Made by a program: the position numbers and the translations under genes
Assembly (NCBI GenBank): GCA_902760955.1
Contig: CACWIG010000001.1
Coordinates: forward strand, 1-64,000
Direction of reading: 5' to 3'
DNA from: an uncultured Ruminococcus sp.
GTDB taxonomy: Bacteria; Bacillota; Clostridia; Monoglobales; Monoglobaceae
DNA: 64,000 nt
Shown: one piece after another, positions 52,403-59,006 of the stretch
Position numbering within the stretch: the first letter of the stretch is position 1
How the letters are laid out: each line of letters starts with the position of its first letter
Notes under the pieces: generated by a model
Told to the model about the DNA's origin: nothing
Database searches by the model: none
What the model saw: only the letters and a program-made list of their open reading frames with translations

Positions 52403-53659
52403 ATGGATAGTGACAGTATAAAGCAGATTATATATATTGCTGTACTGATTTTTATGTCCGCTTACTTTTCTGCGACGGAAACAGCCTTTTTTTCTATGAA
52501 TAAAATCCGCATTAAAAATATGGCATCAGGCGGTGACAAACGCGCAAAACTCGTACTAAAACTCTCTGACGACTACGACAAACTTTTATCTTCTATATTA
52601 ATCGGAAACAACATTGTAAATATTGCATCATCAGCAATCGCAACAGTTCTGTTTATCAAACTGTTCAAGGACAACGGACCTTCCGTGTCTACTGCGGTTA
52701 TGACTATTTTGGTGCTGTTGTTCGGTGAGATAACTCCTAAATCAATAGCCAAAAATTCACCTGAGAAGTTCGCTCTTTTTTCAGCTCCCGTGTTAAATGT
52801 TTTAAATATCATACTTACTCCGTTTAATTTTATTTTTATTAAGTGGCAAAAACTTGTTAATATGATTTTTAAGCCAAGTGATGACAGAGGCGTAACTGAA
52901 GAAGAGCTTTTAACTATGGTCGAGGAAGCACAAAATGACGGCGAAATCGACGATTATGAAAGTGAGCTTATTAAAAACGCAATTGAATTTAACGATATTG
53001 AGGTTATTGATATTCACACAAACCGAGTTGACCTTGTTGCCGTAAACGAGGACAGCGACTTGGATAAGGTAAACGAAATCTTTACGGAAAGCGGATATTC
53101 AAGACTTCCTGTTTATAAAAAGTCCATAGACAATATTGTAGGTATAATCAACCAAAAGGACTTTAATCGTGAATTTTCAAGCGGTAAAAAACTGACAGAC
53201 ATAATGACAAAACCTGTCTTTATCATTCCGTCAATGAAAATTTCACAGCTACTTACTCTCCTGCAAAAAAATCAATCGCATATGGCAGTTATTATTGATG
53301 AATACGGCGGCACAGTAGGTATTGTTACATTAGAGGATATTATTGAGGAGCTTGTTGGCGAAATTTGGGACGAGCACGACGAAATAGTACAAAGCTTTGT
53401 AAAAATAAGCGATACCAAATATAAGGTTTTGTGCAGTGCCAATCTCGACGATATGCTTGAAAAATTCGGTTTCGAAAACGAATTTGATATGCCGACTGTA
53501 AGCGGATGGGTTATTGACACCTTAAAGCATATTCCAAAAGTCGGAGAGTCCTTTGTATACAAAAATTTAAAAATTACTGTTACTGACAGCGATTTAAAAC
53601 AAGTTCACGAAATAACAGCAGAAATCCTGCCCGAAAGTGAAGTTGAGGAAGAAGATTAA
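52403..53659 (+). CDS. CNNM/CorC-family membrane protein (TlyC/YhdP-like)
   Basis: A 418-aa protein. The N-terminal DUF21/CNNM membrane domain (about 1-180) has AYFSATETAFFSMNKIRIKN and LFGEITPKSIAKNSPEKFAL. Two CBS domains follow (about 205-320; SRLPVYKKSIDNIVGIINQKD and SHMAVIIDEYGGTVGIVTLEDIIEELVG), and then a CorC_HlyC domain. Members export or regulate Mg2+ and Co2+; older names call them hemolysins. It is a single gene with a consensus promoter. Confidence 0.93.
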   Translation: MDSDSIKQIIYIAVLIFMSAYFSATETAFFSMNKIRIKNMASGGDKRAKLVLKLSDDYDKLLSSILIGNNIVNIASSAIATVLFIKLFKDNGPSVSTAVMTILVLLFGEITPKSIAKNSPEKFALFSAPVLNVLNIILTPFNFIFIKWQKLVNMIFKPSDDRGVTEEELLTMVEEAQNDGEIDDYESELIKNAIEFNDIEVIDIHTNRVDLVAVNEDSDLDKVNEIFTESGYSRLPVYKKSIDNIVGIINQKDFNREFSSGKKLTDIMTKPVFIIPSMKISQLLTLLQKNQSHMAVIIDEYGGTVGIVTLEDIIEELVGEIWDEHDEIVQSFVKISDTKYKVLCSANLDDMLEKFGFENEFDMPTVSGWVIDTLKHIPKVGESFVYKNLKITVTDSDLKQVHEITAEILPESEVEEED

Positions 53660-53757
53660 GTAGGGGCGATTCACGAATCGCCCGTAAAGCCCAACTGCAA
53701 TGTAAAAATTATTTTGGATTTTCGGAATGTTGGGGACTCCGTCCCATACACGCATAT
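53660..53757. repeat. Composite GTAGGGG repeat unit after the CorC gene
   Basis: A GATTC palindrome (53660-53684), a half copy of the 85-bp element (GCCCAACTGCAATGTAAAAATTATTTTGGATTTTCGG region) and a degenerate GTCCCATACA end. Nearly the same composite recurs at 57518-57613, so the unit has been copied as a block. Confidence 0.8.
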
Positions 53758-53785
53758 GAGCCAAAACATAATAAAGAATAAATAA

Positions 53786-53819
53786 AAATCTCACCAACCT
53801 TGTGTTAGTGAGATTTTTT
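53786..53819 (+). terminator. Terminator-like hairpin before the truncated tRNA copy
   Basis: AAATCTCACCAAC/GTTAGTGAGATTT stem with one mismatch and a 5-nt loop, followed by TTT of the att-like repeat. Confidence 0.7.
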
Positions 53820-53852
53820 GGAGCTGGTGGCGTGACTTGAACACGTGACCTT
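53814..53852 (-). repeat. Left 39-bp att-like direct repeat (tRNA-Thr 3' fragment)
   Basis: Identical to 55220-55258. It comprises six T plus the last 34 nt of tRNA-Thr (variable loop, T arm, acceptor strand, CCA). The 5' half of the tRNA is missing, so it is not a functional tRNA. This is the classic footprint of integration into the 3' end of a tRNA gene. Confidence 0.9.
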
Positions 53853-53881
53853 TAATACTATTTCCCAAAAATGAAAATTTA

Positions 53882-53910
53882 TTGACTTTGGGAAGTAGAT
53901 ATGTTATGAT
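53882..53910 (+). promoter_or_regulatory. Promoter of the ATPase gene
   Basis: TTGACT (53882-53887), 17-bp spacer, TATGAT (53905-53910), only about 23 bp before the start codon. TTCCCAAA/TTTGGGAA arms (about 53862-53894) enclose the -35 and may be an operator. Confidence 0.75.
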
Positions 53911-53933
53911 ATATATACGAGGTGAGAAAAATT

Positions 53934-55127
53934 ATGAAACTGATAGAGCGTGAAAATTATCTAAATAAGATGATAAATGTTATCGGCACTCCAGACATTA
54001 AAGTTATAACAGGTGTAAGAAGAAGCGGTAAATCAAAACTGCTTGAAGCATTTCGGGATTATGTGTCTGAAAATGTTTCTGATGCAAACATTGTTCATAT
54101 CAATTTCAATCTTTCAAAGTTCGATGAACTTAAAAACTACAAGTCTTTGAATAATTATATAGAAAATGCTTATATTAAAGACAAGGATAACTTTGTTCTC
54201 ATTGACGAGGTACAGATGTGTAATGGTTTTGAGCTAACAATCAACAATCTTCACGCAACCGAGAAGTATGATATTTATATTACAGGCTCCAATGCTTTTC
54301 TTTTAAGTTCTGACCTTGCAACCTTATTCACAGGAAGAACTTTTGAAATAAAGGTGTATCCCTTCTCATTCTCCGAATACGTAAAATATTTTGGCTGTAC
54401 CGACAAATATTCTGCATTTGACAGTTTTGTAAAAGAAGGTGGAATGGCAGGGTCTTACCTCTATAAAGACCAGGAAGCAAAATATGATTATATAAAGAAT
54501 ATCTATGATACTCTTATTGTAAGAGATATCAAGACTAAATACAAAATAAGAAATTCTATTCTTATGGACAGAATTTCAAATTTCCTTATGGATAACATCT
54601 CTAACCTGACTTCCGCAAGAAGTATTACCGACACTCTTGCAGGTCACAAGGATAAAATTAACCATAAGACAGTTGGAAAATACATTGAGTATTTGTGTAA
54701 TGCCTTTGCTTTTTACAAAGTACGCAGATATGATATTAAAGGCAAGAAATATTTATCCACAAACGATAAATACTATCTCTCCGACCATACCTTCAGATAT
54801 GCAACACTTGGTACAAAAAATATGGACTATGGCAGAATTATCGAAAATATTATTGCCTTAGAATTATTAAGAAGAGGCTATGAAGTGTATGTAGGTATTT
54901 TATATAAAAAAGAAATTGACTTTGTTGCTATCAAGCGTAATGAAAAAATTTATATTCAGGTATCGGATAATATCAGCGATGAGAAAACCTTCGAGAGAGA
55001 GGTTAATCCTCTTTTGAAGATAAAGGATGCATATCCTAAAATGGTTATCGCCCGTACTCAGCACGAAGAATATCAATATGAAGGCATAAAAATAATTGAT
55101 GTTTCCGATTGGTTATTAGATAAATAA
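53934..55127 (+). CDS. AAA-family ATPase with DUF4143 domain
   Basis: A 397-aa protein. The N-terminal AAA_14 ATPase has Walker A VITGVRRSGKSKLL, Walker B NFVLIDEVQM and sensor YDIYITGSNAFLLSS followed by LFTGRTFEIKVYPFSFSEY. The C-terminal DUF4143 region includes a helix-turn-helix-like segment and an EIDFVAIKRNEKIYIQVS strand pattern resembling a PD-(D/E)XK fold. The function of this family is unknown. The ATG at 53934 follows GAGGTGA; an in-frame GTG is inside that site. The gene is boxed in by the two tRNA-Thr 3' repeats, which points to acquisition by integration. Confidence 0.9.
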   Translation: MKLIERENYLNKMINVIGTPDIKVITGVRRSGKSKLLEAFRDYVSENVSDANIVHINFNLSKFDELKNYKSLNNYIENAYIKDKDNFVLIDEVQMCNGFELTINNLHATEKYDIYITGSNAFLLSSDLATLFTGRTFEIKVYPFSFSEYVKYFGCTDKYSAFDSFVKEGGMAGSYLYKDQEAKYDYIKNIYDTLIVRDIKTKYKIRNSILMDRISNFLMDNISNLTSARSITDTLAGHKDKINHKTVGKYIEYLCNAFAFYKVRRYDIKGKKYLSTNDKYYLSDHTFRYATLGTKNMDYGRIIENIIALELLRRGYEVYVGILYKKEIDFVAIKRNEKIYIQVSDNISDEKTFEREVNPLLKIKDAYPKMVIARTQHEEYQYEGIKIIDVSDWLLDK

Positions 55128-55132
55128 TTTCT

Positions 55133-55178
55133 ATTTCCCAAAAACAAACTTTATATGTTTTTGGGAAATATTTTTTTA
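55133..55178 (+). terminator. Terminator of the ATPase gene
   Basis: A 14-bp stem, ATTTCCCAAAAACA with TGTTTTTGGGAAAT, and then ATTTTTTTAC. Confidence 0.9.
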
Positions 55179-55189
55179 CTTAAGAGTAT

Positions 55190-55222
55190 TTAAAAAACGA
55201 CTTGCCGAAACAAGTCGTTTTT
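55190..55222 (-). terminator. Terminator of tRNA-Thr
   Basis: AAAACGACTTG/CAAGTCGTTTT stem with A- and T-runs on the two sides; on the minus strand it directly follows the tRNA CCA end. Confidence 0.88.
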
Positions 55223-55258
55223 TTTGGAGCTGGTGGCGTGACTTGAACACGTGACCTT
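55220..55258 (-). repeat. Right 39-bp att-like direct repeat (within tRNA-Thr)
   Basis: The copy that forms the intact 3' end of tRNA-Thr; identical to 53814-53852. Confidence 0.9.
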
Positions 55259-55300
55259 CTCATTACGAGTGAGATGCTCTACCAACTGAGCTACACCAGC
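55225..55300 (-). tRNA. tRNA-Thr (CGT)
   Basis: A 76-nt cloverleaf on the minus strand. The acceptor stem is GCTGGTG/CACCAGC, the discriminator is T and the CCA tail is encoded. The D arm is AGCTCAGTTGGTAGAGC, the anticodon stem-loop is TCTCA-CTCGTAA-TGAGA with anticodon CGT, and the T loop is GTTCAAGTC. Its last 34 nt are duplicated 1.4 kb away. Confidence 0.96.
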
Positions 55301-55319
55301 AATTTTATCAACAAGATGT

Positions 55320-55348
55320 AATATATCATATTTATCAATTTTTGTCAA
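55320..55348 (-). promoter_or_regulatory. Promoter of tRNA-Thr
   Basis: Minus strand TTGACA (55348-55343), 17-bp spacer, TATATT (55325-55320). It overlaps the 3' end of the Wzy-like gene. Confidence 0.75.
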
Positions 55349-56754
55349 GACTCGTATACCCCAAAACTCATTGTTCTTACCGCTCTTAATATTCCCAACA
55401 TTCCCCAATATATAAGCATTGTTCTGGGCGAAAACATTGTGGCTTCCATAAAAGACGAAACCGATATACCTATGAGCATAGCAAGTCCTGCGGCAAAAAA
55501 TCTTTTATATTTCTTTTCCGCGGTAAACAGTCTTGTAAGAGTTGAATGTGCCAACCTCAATATATAAAACATAAATACTATTATAAAAAGTACTCCTATA
55601 TCCAATATGAAATTTATATATATTCCGTTTATTTTAATATTAGGAATAATGCCGATAGCATTTTTTTCAATACTTTCTATATTACTTAAATTATACATCT
55701 CCATTATTTTTTCGCTGTTTATGCCAAAGCCTGTATTCCAAAATCTTTTAAATAGTCCAATAACATTAAATATATTTCCGTATGATGTTGTCGTATTCCA
55801 CATCTTGCGAAAGTTATCTATTATGGTATTTAATCCAAGAGGCATCAACAGTACAACAAATGGTAAATAAGCAGGATATGCCAAAATAAAAATCAATACC
55901 TCAATCAAAAACCCGATAAACGCCGCCTTGGATTGCGTTACTGTTATTGAATTTAAAAACAATATAAAGGTAATAGCCATATATATTACTCTTCTTTTTC
56001 CTGTATAGAATTCATTTGAGTACGCAAAAACAAAAGGAAAAATTACCACAAGAATTTCACCCAAGGTTATTCCGTTATAAAAAGTTGCATATGCCGCTTT
56101 TGATGTGATTATATTTTGTATATATGCAAATGTACACAAAACTGCTGTCGCTATAAATAACAGCTCTGACACATCTTTTAAATCATCATAGTTCTTTATT
56201 GCAAATGACACTAAAAAGAAGAAGTCTATTCCTACAATCAGATATACCAATGTGGAAAATACTCTGCTTGGCAACGCTATTTTAGTCAATAATATAAACA
56301 TAATTATCAACATATTTATAAATAAAAAAACCATTCCCTGTCTGTGTCTTAAATTTCTTGACATATACAATAATACCAAAGCCAAAAAAAGAGGAATTAA
56401 AAGAAGATTACTCCACAATCCGTCAGGTATAAGTAAAATTAAAGCAAAGAATATTCCGATAAAGCTTACCTTAAAATTAATTCTCGTCTTTGGTATATGA
56501 GCGGATATTTTTCTTACCCTATACATTAATCTTCTGTAAAAATAACTCTTGTACCATATCTCAGAGATAAAAGTGGTATTAAAAAAAAGTTTTACTATTT
56601 TACTTTCAAGAAAGACATTATTATACCAATCAAATATTTTAACACCTGTTTTGAAAAGATATGAGTCTAAAAAGGCAGACAAAAAATTTTTAAAGAAATC
56701 AACAAAAAAGCCTATAATATAGCTTTCACTTATTTGCTCCTTTAAAAATTTCAT
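55345..56754 (-). CDS. O-antigen ligase/Wzy-like polytopic membrane protein
   Basis: A 469-aa protein with a soluble N-terminal stretch and 10-12 predicted membrane helices from about residue 95 onward. A large loop (about 330-385) sits between late helices, the layout of O-antigen polymerases and ligases. The GxNSEKI segment (FWNTGFGINSEKIMEMYNL) and the long extracellular loop are consistent with that family. It would polymerise or attach a glycan outside the membrane, matching the Wzt-like ATPase and glycosyltransferases upstream. It starts 12 bp after yigZ on the same strand. The specific substrate is unknown. Confidence 0.78.
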   Translation of the reverse strand: MKFLKEQISESYIIGFFVDFFKNFLSAFLDSYLFKTGVKIFDWYNNVFLESKIVKLFFNTTFISEIWYKSYFYRRLMYRVRKISAHIPKTRINFKVSFIGIFFALILLIPDGLWSNLLLIPLFLALVLLYMSRNLRHRQGMVFLFINMLIIMFILLTKIALPSRVFSTLVYLIVGIDFFFLVSFAIKNYDDLKDVSELLFIATAVLCTFAYIQNIITSKAAYATFYNGITLGEILVVIFPFVFAYSNEFYTGKRRVIYMAITFILFLNSITVTQSKAAFIGFLIEVLIFILAYPAYLPFVVLLMPLGLNTIIDNFRKMWNTTTSYGNIFNVIGLFKRFWNTGFGINSEKIMEMYNLSNIESIEKNAIGIIPNIKINGIYINFILDIGVLFIIVFMFYILRLAHSTLTRLFTAEKKYKRFFAAGLAMLIGISVSSFMEATMFSPRTMLIYWGMLGILRAVRTMSFGVYES

Positions 56755-56766
56755 CTCTCTTCCTCC

Positions 56767-57399
56767 TTAAATTTTTTCAAAATATTCTATGCCTGACTTT
56801 TCGATTTCAACATTTCCATTCGTCTTATCAATTAATTTTGCAATAAAACCATCAACACAATCAACAGGAATATATACTGTCATATACACACTTTCTCCAT
56901 ATTCTGTATTGCCTGTTATTGCACTTTTAAATTCCGCAACCTCATATTGAACCTTACCTACAAAGCTGTAATCACACTTTATTATAACCTTGCAGCACAA
57001 GACCATTTCTTTTATCTTTGCATCTTCTATTCCCAGCTTTGCGGACTTTGAATAAGCGTGAACAAGACCGCCCGTTCCCAACAATATCCCGCCAAAATAT
57101 CTTGTGACAACAACTACTATATCCGTTAAATTCTCTTTTTTAAGTATTTCCAGAACAGGAACCCCTGCTGTACCGCTTGGCTCTCCGTCATCACTATACC
57201 TCATTATATTATTTTCTCTGATAATATAAGCGTAAACATTATGACGTGCGTCCCAATATTTTTGCTTTAACTCATTAATGTAACTTATGGCTTCTTCTTC
57301 ACAGGTTACAGGCTTAACATTTGCAATAAATCTTGAGCGTTTTTCAACAAGCTCACCGCACCCCTCACCTTTAATTGTTCTGTATCTCTTCGCTTCCAT
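56767..57399 (-). CDS. yigZ: YigZ/IMPACT (UPF0029) family protein
   Basis: A 210-aa protein. The N-terminal Impact domain has VEKRSRFIANVKPVTCEEEA, the signature DARHNVYAYII, YSDDGEPSGTAGVPVLEIL and TRYFGGILLGTGGLVHAYS. The C-terminal ferredoxin-like DUF1949 domain follows. Its role may be in translation or stress control; the biochemical function is unclear. It shares a transcript with the Wzy-like gene downstream. Confidence 0.93.
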   Translation of the reverse strand: MEAKRYRTIKGEGCGELVEKRSRFIANVKPVTCEEEAISYINELKQKYWDARHNVYAYIIRENNIMRYSDDGEPSGTAGVPVLEILKKENLTDIVVVVTRYFGGILLGTGGLVHAYSKSAKLGIEDAKIKEMVLCCKVIIKCDYSFVGKVQYEVAEFKSAITGNTEYGESVYMTVYIPVDCVDGFIAKLIDKTNGNVEIEKSGIEYFEKI

Positions 57400-57433
57400 T
57401 TCAATTTTCCTTTTGCATATTATTTCTCATTAC

Positions 57434-57462
57434 ATAATAACATATTAATATCATTTTGTAAA
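57434..57462 (-). promoter_or_regulatory. Promoter of yigZ
   Basis: Minus strand TTTACA (57462-57457), 17-bp spacer, TATTAT (57439-57434). Confidence 0.5.
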
Positions 57463-57517
57463 ATAAAAATAAAATGATTTTTTATTATTTATTTTCTTTG
57501 CCGGCTCCCTTGCGTAT

Positions 57518-57613
57518 TGTAGGGGCGATTCACGAATCGTCCGTAAAGCCCAACTGCAATGTAAAAATTATTTTGGATTTTCGGGACAAAAGAGGACGAC
57601 GTCCCATACAAAA
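57518..57613. repeat. Composite GTAGGGG repeat unit upstream of the reductase gene
   Basis: The same order of pieces as at 53660-53757: GATTC palindrome, half 85-bp element, degenerate GTCCCATACA. The TTGCGTATTGTAGGGG entry sequence also matches the linkers of cluster 1. Confidence 0.8.
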
Positions 57614-57687
57614 TATTAACATACACTCCAACATATAATATTTGGCATTAATAATATCGAAATAACATATATTTTAGTATTCCTTTG

Positions 57688-57716
57688 TTGACAAATTCCA
57701 TATAAAATAATAAAAT
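57688..57716 (+). promoter_or_regulatory. Promoter of the flavodoxin-like reductase gene
   Basis: TTGACA (57688-57693), 17-bp spacer, TAAAAT (57711-57716). Confidence 0.65.
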
Positions 57717-57749
57717 AAATATATTATTAATTTGAAAGGATATGATTTT

Positions 57750-58376
57750 GTGAAGGTATTATTACTAAACGGAAGTCCGAGAGGAAATAAATGCACAAGA
57801 ACAGCACTTGAAATAGTTGCAGCCGAAATTAATAAAGCTAATATAGAAACCGAAATTTTCGATATCGGTCCCAAGGCTATACAGGGCTGTATCGGCTGTG
57901 GCGGCTGTGTAAAAAAAGGTTGCTGTGTATTCGGTGAAAATGACGGCGTTAATGAATTTGTAAATAAAATGAAGGAATGTGACGGCTTGATTGTGGGTTC
58001 GCCTGTTCACTACGCTGCTGCAAGCGGTGCCGTTACTTCTTTTTTGGACAGAGCCTTTTATTCAGGAAAATCAGCCTTTGCATATAAGCCTGCATCAGCA
58101 ATTGTAAGCTGCAGACGCGGTGGTGCAACTGCGGCATTTGAACAGCTTAATAAATATTTTTCGATTTCCAATATGCCTATTGTTTCATCAAATTATTGGA
58201 ATATGGTTCACGGCAACACCCCCGAAGATGTTTTAAAAGACGAAGAGGGCGTTCAGACAATGCGTATGCTTGGAAAAAATATGGCGTGGCTTTTAAACTG
58301 CATTAAGGCCGGTAAAGAAAATGGCATTGATATTCCTGAGCAGGAAGCAAAAATTAAAACAAATTATATCAGATAA
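57750..58376 (+). CDS. Flavodoxin-family NAD(P)H-dependent reductase
   Basis: A 208-aa FMN-binding protein. The phosphate loop LLLNGSPRGNKCTRTAL is followed by the Cys-rich IQGCIGCGGCVKKGCCVFG characteristic of the iron-sulfur flavoprotein-like branch. GLIVGSPVHYAAASGAVTSFLDRAFY contacts the isoalloxazine ring. The start is GTG at 57750 with AAAGGAT upstream; a TTG 18 bp earlier overlaps that region. Its partner is unknown; it probably works in anaerobic redox metabolism. QueH follows 17 bp downstream. Confidence 0.9.
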   Translation: MKVLLLNGSPRGNKCTRTALEIVAAEINKANIETEIFDIGPKAIQGCIGCGGCVKKGCCVFGENDGVNEFVNKMKECDGLIVGSPVHYAAASGAVTSFLDRAFYSGKSAFAYKPASAIVSCRRGGATAAFEQLNKYFSISNMPIVSSNYWNMVHGNTPEDVLKDEEGVQTMRMLGKNMAWLLNCIKAGKENGIDIPEQEAKIKTNYIR

Positions 58377-58393
58377 TTTAAAGGTGTTCAAAT

Positions 58394-59002
58394 ATGTCAC
58401 AAAAGGTAAACTATCAAAAAATATTGGATAAATTTATTAAAGATTTAAATTTCAATGTACCAAAATTATTAGTACATAGCTGTTGTGCACCCTGCAGCAG
58501 CTATGTACTTGAATACCTTAATAAATATTTTAATATTACTGTTCTGTATTATAATCCGAACATATATCCTTTGGAAGAATATGAATACAGAAAGAATGAA
58601 CAAAAAAGACTGATTTCAGAAATGAAGTTTGAAAACCCCGTCAGCTTCATTGATTGTGATTACGACAACAATTCCTTCAATAAAGCCGTAAAAGGTTTAG
58701 AGGCTGAACCTGAGGGCGGTAAAAGATGCGAAAAATGCTTTGAACTCAGACTTAATAAAACCGCAGAAGTCGCCAAGGAAAACGGCTTTGACTACTTTGT
58801 TACAACCCTGAGTATAAGTCCCCTTAAAAATGCCGAAACCTTAAACCGAATAGGCAAAGAGGCAGGAGAAAAGTATGGTGTAAAATATCTTTTGTCTGAT
58901 TTTAAAAAAAATAACGGCTATAAGCGTTCCATAGAATTATCACGCGAATATTCTTTATACAGACAAAATTTCTGCGGTTGTGTATATTCCAAACAAAAAT
59001 AA
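58394..59002 (+). CDS. queH: Epoxyqueuosine reductase QueH
   Basis: A 202-aa enzyme that reduces epoxyqueuosine to queuosine in tRNA; it is the non-cobalamin alternative to QueG. HSCCAPCSSYVLEYL and YYNPNIYPLEEYEYRKNEQ are the QueH (DUF208) signatures. Further cysteines in GKRCEKCFELR and NFCGCVYSK would hold the Fe4S4 cluster and second metal. It is co-transcribed with the flavodoxin-like reductase, which could donate electrons (inference from adjacency). Confidence 0.92.
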   Translation: MSQKVNYQKILDKFIKDLNFNVPKLLVHSCCAPCSSYVLEYLNKYFNITVLYYNPNIYPLEEYEYRKNEQKRLISEMKFENPVSFIDCDYDNNSFNKAVKGLEAEPEGGKRCEKCFELRLNKTAEVAKENGFDYFVTTLSISPLKNAETLNRIGKEAGEKYGVKYLLSDFKKNNGYKRSIELSREYSLYRQNFCGCVYSKQK

Positions 59003-59006
59003 TTTT

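Larger units (their letters stand above)
53853..55219. mobile_element. Putative minimal island: ATPase cassette at tRNA-Thr
   Basis: A 1.37-kb segment lies between the 39-bp direct repeats and holds one gene, an AAA ATPase with DUF4143. No integrase or other mobility gene is present. The inner edges share a CTATTTCCCAAAAA word (near 53859 and 55131). It is either the remnant of a larger island or a cassette moved in trans. Confidence 0.7.

Noticed and set aside
53820-53852. A second tRNA-Thr gene
   Set aside because: Only the 3' 34 nt are present; the acceptor 5' strand, D arm and anticodon arm are missing.
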